Shown: positions 26,141 through 35,358, numbered from the stretch's first letter. The stretch is 64,000 nt of DNA from an uncultured Aquimarina sp. (GCA_947498775.1 CANMLL010000012.1:124001-188000), one strand, 5' to 3'. The notes: generated by a model from the letters alone, not told the origin. Numbers and translations: made by a program.

Positions 26141-27295
26141 TTATTGTTTAAAAACTTGATTGTAACTTGACAAGACACTATCCAAGGGCATTTCCTGCGG
26201 AACCACCTTTATGCCGTGTCTTGCATTCGATATGCCTGCTGCGATGATGCGGTCGCCAGCGGTCAGTCCGCTTTCCAGTACCACCAAATTATCCACCGTA
26301 CTTTGAAGGGTGATAGAGGTGGAAACCAAGGCGCTGTCCGCTCCCAACTTATACACGTGGGTCACACCTTGGGTTTCAAAAGTGGCAGTTGCCGGGGCTA
26401 TCAGCGCATTGCGATAAGTGGTGGGTACTTTTACCTGTCCGCTGTTACCGTTGGTAAGGTAGCGGTCTGGATTGGGAAAGATGGCCCTAAAGCTTATGGC
26501 TCCCGTTTCCGAGTCAATCTGACCCGTAGTGGTCTGTATTTTGCCCTTGTGCTTGTATTCCGATTCGTTGGCAAGAACCAAAGTGATTTCGGGGAAATTT
26601 TTAATCTTTTCTTCCAAGGTGTTCCCTTCGGTTTCATCCAAAAACTGGAAATAATTTTTTTCGTTCAGGGAAAAATAACCGTACACATTAGTCACGTTGG
26701 ATACCGTGGTCAAGGGTTCTACTTCGGTACGTCCCACCAGGGAACCCTGTCGGTAATTGATACGCCCTACGACACCATCTACAGGACTGGTCACGTTTTG
26801 ATAATTCACATTTTCCTGAACGCTACGATAGGAACTGCTTGCCTGAACCAATTGGGATTCGGCAGCGGCCAGATTGGCTTTGGCAGTTTCCAATTCTTTA
26901 GGACTAATAATGTCCTTCTCGACCAAAGGAATCAGTTTCTGTACTTCCACTTCGGCAGCGATGACCTGCGCCTTGGCTACATCGATGGCTGACTTGGCCG
27001 CATTGGCTTCCTCATTAAGCGATTCGGTTTCCAGCTTGAAGAGTCGGTCACCTTTTTTGACCTGTTGCCCTTCATCCACATAAATGGCTTGAATGAAGCC
27101 CTCAATTCTGGGGCGAATGTCTATGTTTTCTACCCCTTCTATGCTTACTGGTAAGTATTGGAACCCTGTAATGTCTTGTGAAGCTATGGTCACCACTGAA
27201 AATTGTGGTGGCGGTGCCTGTGTATTTTCCTGTTTTTCCCCGCAGGAAATCAATAAGAAAAGGAAGAGTATTGGTATGATGTTATAGTTTCTCAT
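26141..27295 (-). CDS. RND efflux periplasmic adaptor subunit
   Basis: A 384-residue membrane-fusion protein anchored as a lipoprotein (PILFLFLLISCGEKQE). It has a barrel-sandwich lipoyl half (IRPRIEGFIQAIYVDEGQQV, then VTSPVDGVVGRINYRQGSLV) around a coiled-coil hairpin (about residues 90-160), followed by a beta-barrel domain (SFRAIFPNPDRYLTNGNSG). It connects the RND permease to the outer-membrane channel. It is five bases from the permease gene and seven bases after the second porin gene in the transcript order. Confidence 0.93.
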   Translation of the reverse strand: MRNYNIIPILFLFLLISCGEKQENTQAPPPQFSVVTIASQDITGFQYLPVSIEGVENIDIRPRIEGFIQAIYVDEGQQVKKGDRLFKLETESLNEEANAAKSAIDVAKAQVIAAEVEVQKLIPLVEKDIISPKELETAKANLAAAESQLVQASSSYRSVQENVNYQNVTSPVDGVVGRINYRQGSLVGRTEVEPLTTVSNVTNVYGYFSLNEKNYFQFLDETEGNTLEEKIKNFPEITLVLANESEYKHKGKIQTTTGQIDSETGAISFRAIFPNPDRYLTNGNSGQVKVPTTYRNALIAPATATFETQGVTHVYKLGADSALVSTSITLQSTVDNLVVLESGLTAGDRIIAAGISNARHGIKVVPQEMPLDSVLSSYNQVFKQ

Positions 27296-27301
27296 ATAGA
27301 T

Positions 27302-28645
27302 TTAAAATTTTAATTCTGAAGTAAAGACGATATGTAGCAGTTTGTTGTCGAGGCTGCTCTCTTTTAGAAAATCACCAGGAAGAATGTAATTGGATTCCAA
27401 TTCGAGAGTGAAAAAGGTGTTGACCTGCCAATTGATTACCGCACCGAACTGATGGCCAATAAAGGATGCATCATTCACATCTGGAAAGGCCAGATTCAGA
27501 CCAGCCCCGTACACTGCATCTTGAGTGGACTCCCGCCAAAAGGATACGTAATCGAAATTGAAGAACCAATTGCCCATAAAATAGGTTACGGCAGGATGTA
27601 TATCGATTAAGTTGGATGGGCCAAACTGTGCCACACGTCCAAAATAGGCACCTCTTGGATAAAGGGCATTAAAAGCATTCAATTCGTTATCCGTAGGGTC
27701 ATCGTCACCGGTGATGATTTCGGCTTTCAATTCAAAATCCCAACGGTTTTCACCAACTGGAATGATGTAATTGAGCTTAGTGGAAAGTGTCCAGGCCTGG
27801 ATATTTCCATTGCCAAAAGCACCCCATTGAAAAACCCCTTCATTGTCAAAGAAAAAGTTGCCGATGTTCCCAAAGTGCCTCAAGCCAAAAGAACTTCGAT
27901 GTTCTTCAGAAATACCTGCTTCATAGACACCTCTAGCTTGTTTTTGGAAGAGGTAATAGGCATCCAGCCCAAACGTTTTCTTGTTATTTTCAAATGTGCC
28001 ATATACCCCAGTCAGGTATTCGTCACCATCTAATGCTTCATTGTCAAATCCGTAGGGAACTACCGCAACAGGTTGGTAGTACAAAGCTTCCAAGGAAAAA
28101 TGGGTTTTAGAATAACCCGTACGTATCCCATCAAAATAGCGACGCACATTGGGTCCTTCATTGGGTGCGACCAGCCTTCGGCTGCCATATCGTAAGGCCT
28201 CCCGACCTAAATGGGCAAACCACCCTTTTGACCTGAACGCCACAAACGCCTGGCTCAATGCAAACTCATCCCTATCGACAGGCGAGAGGTTTTCTTTGGA
28301 AAAAATGGTACTGCTTGCCAGTTCGGCATACACCTGCCAGTTGTTACCGAATCGGAAGTCAGCGTGCAGCATTGCTCGGTTGAGTGGCCAACCGTCGGTA
28401 TCACCGTTTACGAAATTTTGGTTGTCAAAGTACTCATATTGAAAGCGGTTGCTGCCCCCAAAGGATAGATAAGTTCTTTCACCAAGGGATACGTATTTGA
28501 AGTTGTCATAGGTCGTTTTATCCTCTTTTTTCTTTAGAAAAGAGACATCATCGCTCTGTCGTAACAACCCAAAATTGTATTGTGCATTGATGCTCAACTG
28601 AAAGCCAAAAATGAGGCAAGACCCTATAAACTGAAATTTTCTCAT
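27302..28645 (-). CDS. Alginate export family outer-membrane porin (second of two)
   Basis: A 447-residue outer-membrane barrel protein with a signal peptide (FQFIGSCLIFGFQLSINAQ) and alginate-export family features close to the paralogue at 13296-14738, such as YLSFGGSNRFQYEYFDNQNF and HLGREALRYGSRRLVAPNEG. Its start codon overlaps the end of the SCO gene (ATGA), and the efflux adaptor gene follows seven bases later, so it is embedded in the tyrosinase-SCO-efflux block. It may pass the substrate or product of that block across the outer membrane (inference). Confidence 0.82.
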   Translation of the reverse strand: MRKFQFIGSCLIFGFQLSINAQYNFGLLRQSDDVSFLKKKEDKTTYDNFKYVSLGERTYLSFGGSNRFQYEYFDNQNFVNGDTDGWPLNRAMLHADFRFGNNWQVYAELASSTIFSKENLSPVDRDEFALSQAFVAFRSKGWFAHLGREALRYGSRRLVAPNEGPNVRRYFDGIRTGYSKTHFSLEALYYQPVAVVPYGFDNEALDGDEYLTGVYGTFENNKKTFGLDAYYLFQKQARGVYEAGISEEHRSSFGLRHFGNIGNFFFDNEGVFQWGAFGNGNIQAWTLSTKLNYIIPVGENRWDFELKAEIITGDDDPTDNELNAFNALYPRGAYFGRVAQFGPSNLIDIHPAVTYFMGNWFFNFDYVSFWRESTQDAVYGAGLNLAFPDVNDASFIGHQFGAVINWQVNTFFTLELESNYILPGDFLKESSLDNKLLHIVFTSELKF

Positions 28646-29268
28646 TCATTGAGCAGGGTTATGATGTCCTTGATTAAGACTTCGGTTGCAGCTTTGTCCG
28701 TGCCGTCGTAGATACCACGGATATTCTTTTGAGCATCGACCAGTATAAAACTGCCATCGTGTACAAAACTGCCCGACGTATTTTTATCTTGAACGGCGGT
28801 TACATAGTACTCCTTCGCCAAATCGTAGATAGCATCCTGGTCATTGGCGGTCACCAGATGCCATTTATCCTTGATGGCGCCATATCTTTTACCGTAGGCA
28901 TTTAAACGAGGTATAGAATCCGTAGTGTTGTCGATAGTGTGTGATACCAACAAGACATCGAGATTGTTCTTGAAGATATTTTGGACACTGACCATATTGT
29001 TGGCCATCTTTGGACAAATGGTTGGGCAAGAGGTAAAAAAGAAATCCGCTACATATATCTTATTTTCCAGTTCCTTTTCGGTTACGGCTTCCCCAAACTG
29101 ATTGGTCAATGCCTGTTGTGGCAAGTCCATTTTAATCCTGGTAGTTTCTGTTATAGAATGTCTATCATTCTTTTGTAAGGGCAAGCCAAACCACGTCATA
29201 TAAGCCACTCCAATAGCAAGAAGCACCAAACCGACAAATGCGAGCATTATTTTGGTTAACTGGCTCAT
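28642..29268 (-). CDS. SCO family copper chaperone-like protein
   Basis: A 208-residue membrane-anchored thioredoxin-fold protein. The copper-binding Cys-x3-Cys-Pro motif is TSCPTICPKM (Cys81, Cys85) and the third ligand His170 is in GSFVHDGSF. One N-terminal membrane segment (about residues 6-27) holds the domain outside the cytoplasm. SCO proteins normally metallate the Cu-A site of cytochrome oxidase, but no oxidase gene is near. Its start overlaps the tyrosinase stop by four bases, so delivery of copper to that exported enzyme is a reasonable inference. Confidence 0.9.
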   Translation of the reverse strand: MSQLTKIMLAFVGLVLLAIGVAYMTWFGLPLQKNDRHSITETTRIKMDLPQQALTNQFGEAVTEKELENKIYVADFFFTSCPTICPKMANNMVSVQNIFKNNLDVLLVSHTIDNTTDSIPRLNAYGKRYGAIKDKWHLVTANDQDAIYDLAKEYYVTAVQDKNTSGSFVHDGSFILVDAQKNIRGIYDGTDKAATEVLIKDIITLLNE

Positions 29269-30680
29269 CCTTCCAAAATTTTAAAGGTGATGTCTTTCAG
29301 TTGCAGCGGTTCATCGGGAATTTCACGTCCACGAACCTGTACGGGTTCAAAAAGCACCTTGATTTCCTGGTTATCGGCTATGCGTTGGGCGATGCCCTTT
29401 GTGATTTCCACATTCATATAGACATCTCTTTCGAGCAATCCCTTTTCGGCCGAAGTAATGGGTAATATGGTAAAGGTGCCGATATACTTACAGTTGATGT
29501 TGTAGGTGTCGAGGTTAGTTTCACCAAAGGTGAAGAATACCCGTGCGCAAAACGGCATATAGGGCAGTTGCGCCCGTTCAAATTTTAACTGAACGAAAGC
29601 GGAATCTTCGACATTGATTTTCTGCAACAGTTGGGTCTTCTTTTCGTCTTCTAAATTGCTATTGTAGACAGCTGATGCAGTGACCAATTCTCGAGTAGGA
29701 ACGATTTTATCTTCCATTGGTTCATAATATTCGTTACTGAAGTCAAGGTCAGCGAAACGATAGCCCAATTTTTCCGTATCTAATACGTCTTTAACCTTTA
29801 TTTCCATTGGTTTCCCTTTTTCATCGGTGAAGTAAAAGGTTTTTTCTAGCCATTCTTCTTCGATAGGATTTTGATGGGAATCATCCGCATTTAGCCAGGC
29901 TTCCCAGAAGCGATCACAATTACCGTGATGCCCGTAGAAAATAGGGTCGTAGCCAGCACCTACAAAACCAGCCATCTCACCACCTATCCAATTATGGATA
30001 TTGTTATGGAAACTCTGCTCGGCCAGTCCGTCAATCTGAGGGCCTTTGCCGTTGGATGGAAAGGGATAGCCGCCAAATGTGAAGAACTGTTGTGTACGAA
30101 GAGCAGGTCCTAAATTCATAAAGTCCAGAGGGATGATATCCTCGGGATATGCCATCCGTGTATCGTTAAAAAAAGGATTGGTCTTATCTCCCTGAAAATG
30201 CTGTGGAATGCGTGGGTCTTTTGTCCAGTCCCAATAGTGCAAGGCCAACTGTGGCTCTTGTACGGCATACTGCAATTTTTTTTCCAAAGTCCAGAGATAG
30301 GCACGGTGCCAGGGCCAGACAAACCAACTGTAATGTACCTGGTAGGTGAATTCTATGGTTGCACAAAACTTGGTATGCAAAGCACCATTTTCACTCCATC
30401 CGGAAGGGTCTAACGGCCATTTTTGACTTTTTTCGCGCATAATTCCAACGGCATCCTTTAATAATTTTATCTCAGGGTCATTCGGTGCTAAAGAGGCGAT
30501 GTTTTTTCGAGTGACCACATTGGAAGCGCTATTGTTCAAAGCAGATGTGGCAGATTCTAGATTAGAATCACTTCTTGTTTCACGAAAGTGATACGCCAAG
30601 GCTGGAATTGTTGCCATCCCTAGCGTTCCCAAAGCAGTATTTCGGATAAATTTTCTACGGGTTTGGTTGGAATTTTTCAT
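29265..30680 (-). CDS. Tyrosinase / plant-type polyphenol oxidase with Tat signal
   Basis: A 471-residue type-3 copper protein. The first copper site uses His102, His116 and His125 (LHTKFC, VHYSWF, WPWHRAYL); Cys106, four residues after His102, fits the Cys-His thioether link of plant polyphenol oxidases. The second uses His225, His229 and His251 or His252 (FHNNIHNWIGG, FYGHHGNCDRFWEAW). The C-terminal part resembles the plant PPO1-DWL and following domain. The N-terminus carries a twin-arginine signal (RRKFIRNTALG), so folded enzyme is exported. It oxidises phenols to o-quinones using oxygen. It is translationally coupled to the SCO gene. Confidence 0.92.
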   Translation of the reverse strand: MKNSNQTRRKFIRNTALGTLGMATIPALAYHFRETRSDSNLESATSALNNSASNVVTRKNIASLAPNDPEIKLLKDAVGIMREKSQKWPLDPSGWSENGALHTKFCATIEFTYQVHYSWFVWPWHRAYLWTLEKKLQYAVQEPQLALHYWDWTKDPRIPQHFQGDKTNPFFNDTRMAYPEDIIPLDFMNLGPALRTQQFFTFGGYPFPSNGKGPQIDGLAEQSFHNNIHNWIGGEMAGFVGAGYDPIFYGHHGNCDRFWEAWLNADDSHQNPIEEEWLEKTFYFTDEKGKPMEIKVKDVLDTEKLGYRFADLDFSNEYYEPMEDKIVPTRELVTASAVYNSNLEDEKKTQLLQKINVEDSAFVQLKFERAQLPYMPFCARVFFTFGETNLDTYNINCKYIGTFTILPITSAEKGLLERDVYMNVEITKGIAQRIADNQEIKVLFEPVQVRGREIPDEPLQLKDITFKILEG

Positions 30681-30684
30681 AGTG

Positions 30685-31131
30685 CTAAAATTTTCTAATG
30701 AGAATTACACCTGCAATAAGCAGTGCTACACCTAGCAATCGTTGCCAGTTTATGGTGTGAACGGGTGCACCCATAAAACCGAACTGGTCAACGACCAACG
30801 AAATGAGCATTTGTCCAGTAACAATTAAACCGAAGGTGAGTGCGGTACCCAGCTTGGGCGTAAGGATGATGACCGCAGCCACATAGAACGCACCAAGTAA
30901 ACCTGCTGTCCATACCGACCAATGCACTTGCCTGACATTGGTAAGCGTAGCAAAGTCAAACTTGATGATAAACAAATAGAGTATGAGTCCAATGGAACCA
31001 ATCAAAAATGAGGCGAAAGCCGCAAAAATGGGTTGGTGTACACTTTTACCGAGTTCAACGTTAAGGCTTGCCTGAATTGGCAATACGCCTCCCGCAACGA
31101 CCGCAAATAATAAGGGAATAAATTGTCTCAT
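30685..31131 (-). CDS. DMT-type membrane protein (YdcZ/DUF606 family)
   Basis: A 148-residue protein with five hydrophobic segments. It resembles the short DUF606/YdcZ group of the drug/metabolite transporter superfamily, with GVLPIQASLNVELGKSVHQP at the start and FGLIVTGQMLISLVVDQFG later. Such half-size proteins work as dimers; substrates are unknown. Its stop is four bases before the tyrosinase start, and its start overlaps the DoxX stop by one base, tying all these genes into one transcript. Confidence 0.78.
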   Translation of the reverse strand: MRQFIPLLFAVVAGGVLPIQASLNVELGKSVHQPIFAAFASFLIGSIGLILYLFIIKFDFATLTNVRQVHWSVWTAGLLGAFYVAAVIILTPKLGTALTFGLIVTGQMLISLVVDQFGFMGAPVHTINWQRLLGVALLIAGVILIRKF

Positions 31132-31571
31132 TAGTTCTTTAATTTTTTATACATCCAGTTATCCAAAGAATACTTTCCAGGACCCATCAATAGAATAACC
31201 AAAAATGCCAGCGAGTACATCCAAGGCGCATCTTTTGCTGGCCAGGGGTCTGCAATGTGTATGACGAGCAACCCTATAAGTGGAACCATCATCGCTCCAA
31301 AAGCAGCCAATCGGGTGAACAATCCAAAAGCCACAAATACCGAACAGACTACGTTGGAAAGAATGGCCATCACAGTAGCCGTATATCCCCCAAAACCAAA
31401 AGGGTCGGGAATGTGCAGTACCTCTTCTTCAAATCCGGTTATCTTTTTCCATCCGTGTATACGAATTATCGCAAAGGCAACCAACACACGATAAAAAAGC
31501 ATTACCCAATGGTAGCGCTCTGTGGAAAAACCAGTTTTCAATATGTTGAGCCATCTTTTTTTCATTTTCAC
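31131..31571 (-). CDS. DoxX family membrane protein
   Basis: A 146-residue protein with four predicted membrane helices. It is typical of DoxX/DoxD-like proteins, with RVLVAFAIIRIHGWKKITGF near the start and the GLFTRLAAFGAMMVPLIGLL helix. DoxX proteins occur in oxidative-stress and thiosulfate-related settings, but no enzymatic function can be assigned. One-base overlaps with the amidohydrolase gene upstream and the DMT gene downstream show close translational coupling. Confidence 0.82.
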   Translation of the reverse strand: MKMKKRWLNILKTGFSTERYHWVMLFYRVLVAFAIIRIHGWKKITGFEEEVLHIPDPFGFGGYTATVMAILSNVVCSVFVAFGLFTRLAAFGAMMVPLIGLLVIHIADPWPAKDAPWMYSLAFLVILLMGPGKYSLDNWMYKKLKN

Positions 31572-33373
31572 TATTCATGTTGGTAGCCACCATAATGAAT
31601 CACGGGTGACCAGTTAGGTATAATCTTGGGCAATTCAGGATTCATTTCGGCATATTCGGCTGAGGCATACACTACTTTTCCATCTGTAATAGTCAGTACC
31701 GAGGTAAGGGTCGGGATTTCTTCTTCAGAAATGGTGAAGTAATCTTTGGACAATACAGCGAGGTCTGCGTACTTTCCTTTTTCGAGTGTTCCTTTAACAT
31801 CTTCTTCTTGGGAAAACCAAGCACTGCCTTGGGTGTAGAGTTTCAAGGCTTGCTTCCGCGAAAGCAAATTGGCATCATCCATATATTTTAAACCACCCAC
31901 GGTCTTACCGCTGACCATCCAGTACAAAGCTGCCCACGGGTTGTAGCTTGCCACTCGGGTACCGTCCGTACCTGCTCCAATAGGGATGCCCATTTCCAAA
32001 ATCTTTTTGATGGGCGGGGCAAATTGTGCTTTTTCCTGACCGTAGCGTTCCACAAAATATTCCCCGGCATACGCCATTCGAGCCTGTACCGCAATACCAC
32101 CACCGAGCGCCTTGATACGCTGCAACTGGGCATCCTGAACCGTTTCTGCGTGGTCAAAACACCAACGGATGTTGGCAAAGCCATTGTTGGTCTCGGCATT
32201 GACCTCTTCAAAAACATCCAGCATATTGGCAATGGTCTCGCCATACGTGGCGTGGATGCGGAATGGCCATTTATTCTCTACCAAAAGTGTGACCACTTCC
32301 TTTAAATCCTTGCGCCAGGTCGGACGGTCTTTCAATAAGGGCTGAGGCGCCAGGAAGTTTTCAAAATCACCAGCACTCCAGACTAGAAATTCACCACCGC
32401 CATCCAGTTCGTAACCGTGCTCCAAGTGGATAGCACCATCGTGAAATATTTCGTTGTTGGCCATATATTCTTCAAACTCTGCGTATTCGTCTCCAATATT
32501 TTGTGGAAATAGGTAGTAGGAAAGCCTCAAGGGCATTCCGCCCTGCTCAGCAAGTGTTTTGGTGCCGACATAATCCTTGGGAAACTTATGCCCACCGCCA
32601 CCGGCATCAATGCCACTGGTCAATCCAAGACGATTCAATTCCCTGTAAAACTGCTTGGTGCTATTAAGCATTTCTTCTTGTGACATTGGCGGTAGTGCTC
32701 CAATGCGGGCATATAGAATACCGGGATTGGGTTCTGCGAGCAGTACGCCTGTCAATTTTCCATCTGGCCCTTTTTCAAAGGTGCTGCCTACTGGTGCTTC
32801 AGTATTTTCATCTATTCCCAAGGCATCCAAAGCAGCTTGATTGAGCCAGCCTCGACTATAAAGAAACAGTACGTACGTCGGTACATTGCCAGTGGCTTCG
32901 TTGATTTCCTCTGGGGTCGGAAAGCGTTTTTCCTCAAATTGAAAAGGGCTCCACCCACCGATGACCCGTACCCATTGCCCATCAGGTGTGCGTTCTGCCT
33001 GTTCTTTGAGCATTTCCAAAGCACGTTTTAGGGTTTTTACCCCATCCCAACGTAGTTCGGCGTTGTAGAACCGTCCACCACGGGTGAGGTGCAGGTGTGA
33101 ATCGTTCAACCCAGGAATTACGGTGCGCCCTGCTAGGTCAATCGTCTGCGTACTATCGCCCACATATTTTTGTAAGGCTTCAGTAGTGCCATAATCCAAT
33201 ACCTCACCGTCTTTCAGGGCAATCGCCTGTGCCGTTGTACTTGCTTCGTCCATAATGGCAATGCTGCCGTTGGTCAATAGCATATCGGCGGCTTGTTCAG
33301 GTTGTGCCGAATTGTTGCAGCTTAAAAGGCATCCGAAAAGCATTAGGGTAAATAGTTTTTGTAGCTGTTTCAT
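31571..33373 (-). CDS. Amidohydrolase (YtcJ-like), exported lipoprotein
   Basis: A 600-residue metal-dependent hydrolase of the amidohydrolase superfamily. Metal-binding SHLHL (in GLNDSHLHLTRGG, about residues 91-103) and later His residues (FRIHATYGE, CFDHAETV) with GAGTDGTRV near the C-terminus fit the YtcJ/LAF3-like group. A lipobox (LFGCLLSCNNS) indicates export. YtcJ-type enzymes are often found near DoxX, isochorismatase, pirin and YceI genes in bacterial stress islands, as here. The substrate is unknown; aryl amides or formamides are possible. Confidence 0.88.
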   Translation of the reverse strand: MKQLQKLFTLMLFGCLLSCNNSAQPEQAADMLLTNGSIAIMDEASTTAQAIALKDGEVLDYGTTEALQKYVGDSTQTIDLAGRTVIPGLNDSHLHLTRGGRFYNAELRWDGVKTLKRALEMLKEQAERTPDGQWVRVIGGWSPFQFEEKRFPTPEEINEATGNVPTYVLFLYSRGWLNQAALDALGIDENTEAPVGSTFEKGPDGKLTGVLLAEPNPGILYARIGALPPMSQEEMLNSTKQFYRELNRLGLTSGIDAGGGGHKFPKDYVGTKTLAEQGGMPLRLSYYLFPQNIGDEYAEFEEYMANNEIFHDGAIHLEHGYELDGGGEFLVWSAGDFENFLAPQPLLKDRPTWRKDLKEVVTLLVENKWPFRIHATYGETIANMLDVFEEVNAETNNGFANIRWCFDHAETVQDAQLQRIKALGGGIAVQARMAYAGEYFVERYGQEKAQFAPPIKKILEMGIPIGAGTDGTRVASYNPWAALYWMVSGKTVGGLKYMDDANLLSRKQALKLYTQGSAWFSQEEDVKGTLEKGKYADLAVLSKDYFTISEEEIPTLTSVLTITDGKVVYASAEYAEMNPELPKIIPNWSPVIHYGGYQHE

Positions 33374-33385
33374 AACTTGAACAAA

Positions 33386-34135
33386 TTAATTTTTGGCATT
33401 GTGCTCTTTTTCCCATTTATCCAGGGTTTTTTTGTAATCGATACCAAGGCCGTAAGCACCGCCCCAGCGTTTGGCGATTTCGTTCATTTCCACATATTTA
33501 TCCGAGCGTGCCCAATCGCGATGTACTTCCAAGGCATATTGCATTGATGTTACCATTTTCACTCCTGCCTGCATCATTCTGGCAATGGCCATATCGTGTG
33601 CTTCTTGGGAAACACCGCCAGAAGCATCTGTAATTACATAGACATCATATCCGTCTTCAAGAGCGGATAAAGCTGCCGAGAGGGTGCAGACTTCTGTCCA
33701 GAGCCCTGCAATGACCAGTTTCTTTCTTCCAATATCATCCACTGCTTTCACCACACGTTTGTCTTCCCAAGAATTCATTGTGGTGCGGTCGATGTATTTA
33801 TTTTCATCTGGAAAAAACTCACGTATTTCAGGAAATACAGGTCCGCTAAATGACTTTTCGGCCACCGTGGTAACCACCGTGGGTATTTCATAGACTATGG
33901 CGAGGTTGGAAATCAAACCCGTGTTATTGCGCAATTCCTCTATGGGCTGCGATTCCACGGCAAAGGCCATCTGGCTTTCGTGGTCTATTAACAACAAGGT
34001 GTGATTTGTTGGGTTCAATAATTCCTTAGAGGCATTGGCAGGGTCGTTGTTCGGATTTGGATTGTACTGTGACCATTGTGCAAATCCGATGGCACTCTGG
34101 AATAAAAGGACGATTACAATAATTTTTGATTTCAT
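33386..34135 (-). CDS. Isochorismatase-family cysteine hydrolase, exported (second of two)
   Basis: A 249-residue protein with a signal peptide (KSKIIVIVLLFQSAIGFAQ) and the isochorismatase-like fold: the catalytic Asp lies in LLIDHESQMAFA, and Cys in GLWTEVCTLSAALSALE. It resembles the YcaC-like branch and is a paralogue of the hydrolase at 14765-15493; both are predicted to act outside the cytoplasm. It is 12 bases upstream of the amidohydrolase gene and 12 bases downstream of the superoxide dismutase gene, in one transcript. Confidence 0.85.
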   Translation of the reverse strand: MKSKIIVIVLLFQSAIGFAQWSQYNPNPNNDPANASKELLNPTNHTLLLIDHESQMAFAVESQPIEELRNNTGLISNLAIVYEIPTVVTTVAEKSFSGPVFPEIREFFPDENKYIDRTTMNSWEDKRVVKAVDDIGRKKLVIAGLWTEVCTLSAALSALEDGYDVYVITDASGGVSQEAHDMAIARMMQAGVKMVTSMQYALEVHRDWARSDKYVEMNEIAKRWGGAYGLGIDYKKTLDKWEKEHNAKN

Positions 34136-34147
34136 TTTTAATAATAT

Positions 34148-34774
34148 TTAGGTGGTTTGTGATTTTGTTTTTAGAGCTATATCATAGTTGCCAGAGACCT
34201 TTTCCCAATTAATGACCTTGAAAAAGGCGTTGATATAGTCCGGTCTGCGGTTTTGATAATTGAGATAGTAGGCGTGTTCCCAGACATCTATGCCTAGAAT
34301 GGGCGTTCCCTTTTCTTCAACTACATCCATTAAGGGATTGTCTTGGTTAGGTGTGCTTGAAACAAATAATTCCCCATTGGCATCAACACTCAACCAAGCC
34401 CAGCCCGAACCAAATCGAGTGGCAGCTGCATTGCTGAAATGTTCCTTAAAGTTTTGTAGCGTGCCAAAAGTTTCTTCAAACTTGGATTTGAAATTTCCCG
34501 ATGGCATTCCTTTTCCGTTGGGTGTCAATATTTCCCAAAACAGGGAATGGTTATAGTAACCGCCACCATTATTTCGGATAGCTGTACCGTGCTTTGAAAC
34601 TGATTTTAAGATTTCTTTAATGGAAATACCATCTTCACCTTTATCTTCCAAGGCTTTGTTCAACTTATTGGTGTAGCCTTGATGGTGCTTAGTGTGGTGT
34701 ATTTCCATCGTCTTGGCATCGATATGTGGCTCAAGAGCATTGTAGTCAAATGAAAGTTTTGGTAATGTGAACAT
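34148..34774 (-). CDS. Superoxide dismutase (Mn/Fe family, Mn-like signature)
   Basis: A 208-residue superoxide dismutase. Metal ligands are in MEIHHTKHHQGY (His26), YYNHSLFW, and DVWEHAYYLNYQNRRPDYIN (Asp and His). GGGYYNHSL together with TPNQDNPL (a glutamine at the Mn-type position) favours manganese or mixed metal use. No signal peptide, so cytoplasmic. It is the first gene of the long minus-strand cargo run that includes the exported hydrolases, tyrosinase and efflux system, and the upstream gap of about 105 bp may hold the promoter. Confidence 0.93.
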   Translation of the reverse strand: MFTLPKLSFDYNALEPHIDAKTMEIHHTKHHQGYTNKLNKALEDKGEDGISIKEILKSVSKHGTAIRNNGGGYYNHSLFWEILTPNGKGMPSGNFKSKFEETFGTLQNFKEHFSNAAATRFGSGWAWLSVDANGELFVSSTPNQDNPLMDVVEEKGTPILGIDVWEHAYYLNYQNRRPDYINAFFKVINWEKVSGNYDIALKTKSQTT

Positions 34775-34879
34775 TGTTTTATTTGCTTTTTTTGATGTTT
34801 ATGAAATAGCTAAATGTCGTTTTATGTATAGTTGCGTTCTTAGTGTTTTTTGTTGAAATAGGACATTCTTGCGGTGTCC

Positions 34880-35272
34880 TCAAATAAAGAGGTGAGGAAT
34901 TTCCTGTCTTTCGAGCATAGCGCCGTCAATATTTATTTTGTGTATGGTTGCACCGTTGGTGCGGTAGTGTACTATAGTATCGGTAGCGTCATTTTCAACA
35001 TCAGGACAGGGAATGACCACTTTTAGATTAAAATCATCCGAAACCTCCCAAACCGATGGAGCTTGACAGGAAAGTGTTGTGGTTATCGCCTTGATTTCCC
35101 GAAACGCTTTGGAAAAGTTTTCCTTCCCCACATATACACAGTCCTTGACCGAGCTGTTGCGAATGTTCAAGACAATATGGTCGCAGAGATAGGAAGCCAC
35201 CAGCATAATATTGTTTAACTGTATGGCGGTACTTAAATTATTGACCAGATGGTAAATGGGTTTGCAAGACAT
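34880..35272 (-). CDS. Unrecognised small protein, possibly NTF2-like
   Basis: A 130-residue soluble protein that I do not recognise. It opens with an amphipathic helix (LVNNLSTAIQLNNIMLVASY), and alternating strands follow, ending in a charged tail, a layout compatible with the NTF2/SnoaL fold but without a decisive motif. It contains five cysteines, none in a paired metal-binding pattern. It lies between the AraC gene and the superoxide dismutase gene on the same strand, 87 and 105 bases from each. Confidence 0.6.
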   Translation of the reverse strand: MSCKPIYHLVNNLSTAIQLNNIMLVASYLCDHIVLNIRNSSVKDCVYVGKENFSKAFREIKAITTTLSCQAPSVWEVSDDFNLKVVIPCPDVENDATDTIVHYRTNGATIHKINIDGAMLERQEIPHLFI

Positions 35273-35358
35273 AGTATTTTGATTTGTGTTGAAATTTGAA
35301 AAGAATGGGCGGCACGTTCTTGCCTATTTTTGCACTTATCGACTATTGTTGAAGTAAT

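Noticed and set aside
28642..29268. Part of a cytochrome oxidase assembly operon
   Set aside because: No oxidase subunit or Cu-A gene is in the vicinity; the gene overlaps the tyrosinase gene instead.
35310..35335. Sigma-54 promoter at GGCACGTTCTTGCC
   Set aside because: GG and GC are separated by nine rather than ten bases and the site faces the end of a gene on the other strand.
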